A DNA stretch of 64,000 bases from CAWCXF01 sp963799455. GTDB taxonomy: Bacteria; Pseudomonadota; Alphaproteobacteria; Rhodobacterales; Rhodobacteraceae. A program made the position numbers and the translations under genes. Below the pieces are notes generated by a model. It saw only the letters and a list, made by a program, of their open reading frames with translations. It searched no databases and was not told the origin of the DNA. Location: contig CAWCXF010000008.1 of the NCBI GenBank assembly GCA_963799455.1, positions 186,001 through 250,000 of the forward strand, in the 5' to 3' direction. This document shows, piece after piece, positions 63,566 to 64,000 of this stretch (positions are counted from its first letter, which is position 1; every line of letters begins with the position of its first letter).

Positions 63566-64000
63566 ATGCCATCCATTCCCAAGCAGATCGCGCGCGACGC
63601 CCAGGAGATCGCGCGGTCGGGCCACATCGTCGGCTCGTGGTATGCATCCACCTATCCGGACGTGGCCGCAACCGGGCTCAAGCCCTCGGAGCACTACGCG
63701 CTGCTGGGCGCCCGGATGGGCCGCAGGCCGAACCCGCAGTTCGACACGCGCTTTTACGCCGAGACCGCGGGCGCGCTCCTGATGGAGGGCGAGAACCCGC
63801 TGCTGCACTACCTGCGGCATGGCCGGTCCTCGGGCCGTCCGACGCGCGAGTGGGAGCAGGTCGCCGAGGTCCAGCGCCTGGCGCGCCATCTCTGGGGCGC
63901 CCTGCCCGGCCCGGCGGGCGAGGCGCTGACGGCCGTCGCCGAGAGCCCCGCCCAGGGCCAGCGCGCGCGGTACGAGGCCCTGGCGCATCTCGCCGCGCGG
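63566..64000 (+). CDS. Glycan biosynthesis protein, N-terminal part (runs off window)
   Basis: Open from ATG 63566 to the right edge (145 codons seen). The N-terminus has the motif pair WYASTYPDVAATGLKPSEHY, then GRRPNPQFDTRFYAETAGAL and NPLLHYLRHGRSSGRPTREW. The same pattern (Tyr-Pro-Asp or Asn-Pro, HY...G...G.RP, FD..FY, HY.RHG) opens the RgpF/WbsX protein at 59059. In known proteins this module precedes glycosyltransferase domains. The rest of the protein is not in the window, so its activity cannot be stated. Confidence 0.7.
   Translation, partial: MPSIPKQIARDAQEIARSGHIVGSWYASTYPDVAATGLKPSEHYALLGARMGRRPNPQFDTRFYAETAGALLMEGENPLLHYLRHGRSSGRPTREWEQVAEVQRLARHLWGALPGPAGEALTAVAESPAQGQRARYEALAHLAAR

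Overview
The window is very GC-rich chromosomal DNA from an alphaproteobacterium, most likely a member of Rhodobacterales (Rhodobacteraceae). The evidence is the adjacent ctrA and sciP cell-cycle regulators, the lpx/fabZ/bam/dxr/pyrH envelope cluster, an lpxD-ACP-ketosynthase cluster, an IscR-type regulator lacking the usual three-cysteine cluster with an iron-responsive palindrome upstream, and the frequent GTG and TTG starts. Most of the window is core housekeeping sequence. The accessory parts are insertion sequences, a few base-composition islands and a surface-polysaccharide locus at the right end.

Layout. 1-4.7 kb: ligA (3' end off the window), ctrA, sciP and the divergent tRNA thiolase gene mnmA. 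4.77-5.6 kb: an IS5-type element inserted at the lpxB stop codon. 5.6-17.7 kb: a long leftward operon, pyrH-frr-uppS-cdsA-dxr-rseP-bamA-skp-fabZ-lpxA-lpxI-lpxB, covering UMP kinase, ribosome recycling, undecaprenyl and phospholipid precursors, isoprenoids, outer-membrane protein assembly and lipid A. rseP carries a one-base frameshift. 17.8-25.8 kb: miaA, then a peptide/opine-type ABC importer (binding protein, two permeases, one double ATPase). The importer is split by a roughly 455-bp non-coding island of about 50% GC, and its ATPase has a one-base insertion in the second Walker A motif. 25.8-27.9 kb: a DUF1206 membrane protein, a lytic transglycosylase and ssb.

27.9-31.4 kb is an insertion-sequence graveyard: a 5' fragment of an IS5/IS903-like element, a complete rve-type transposase, and an IS66 element whose tnpC is cut after DDTPV and whose outer end supplies the aroB stop codon. 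31.4-38.1 kb: aroB-aroK leftward, then a small membrane protein, an exported unknown protein, xerD and a CBS-domain transporter-type gene rightward, ending in a second, inverted copy of the first IS5-type element. 38.1-38.7 kb is non-coding with a dispersed repeat, a candidate small RNA and twin hairpins. 38.7-45 kb: ialB, the fabF-like/ACP/lpxD cluster, a DUF882 peptidase-like protein, tRNA-Arg(CCG), DUF6894, and a Crp-type regulator with a kinase-like partner. 45-53.2 kb: the iron-sulfur cluster operon iscR-nifS-sufB-ybjQ-sufC-sufD-two Yip1-like genes-sufS. 53.4-64 kb: a hydrolase, UDP-glucose dehydrogenase and a capsule-type export locus (KpsT, KpsE and KpsM homologues) with a RgpF/WbsX-type sugar-transfer protein, a sulfotransferase-like protein, a methyltransferase-like coiled-coil protein and the start of a related glycan protein.

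The most unusual signals are: (i) a dispersed repeat that begins at the TAG stop codon of its neighbouring gene, with both IS5-type copies sitting in CTAG sites at the edge of such repeats; (ii) the low-GC island inside the ABC operon; (iii) two single-base frameshifts in otherwise intact conserved genes; and (iv) a perfect 18-bp hairpin near the start of the kpsE-like gene.
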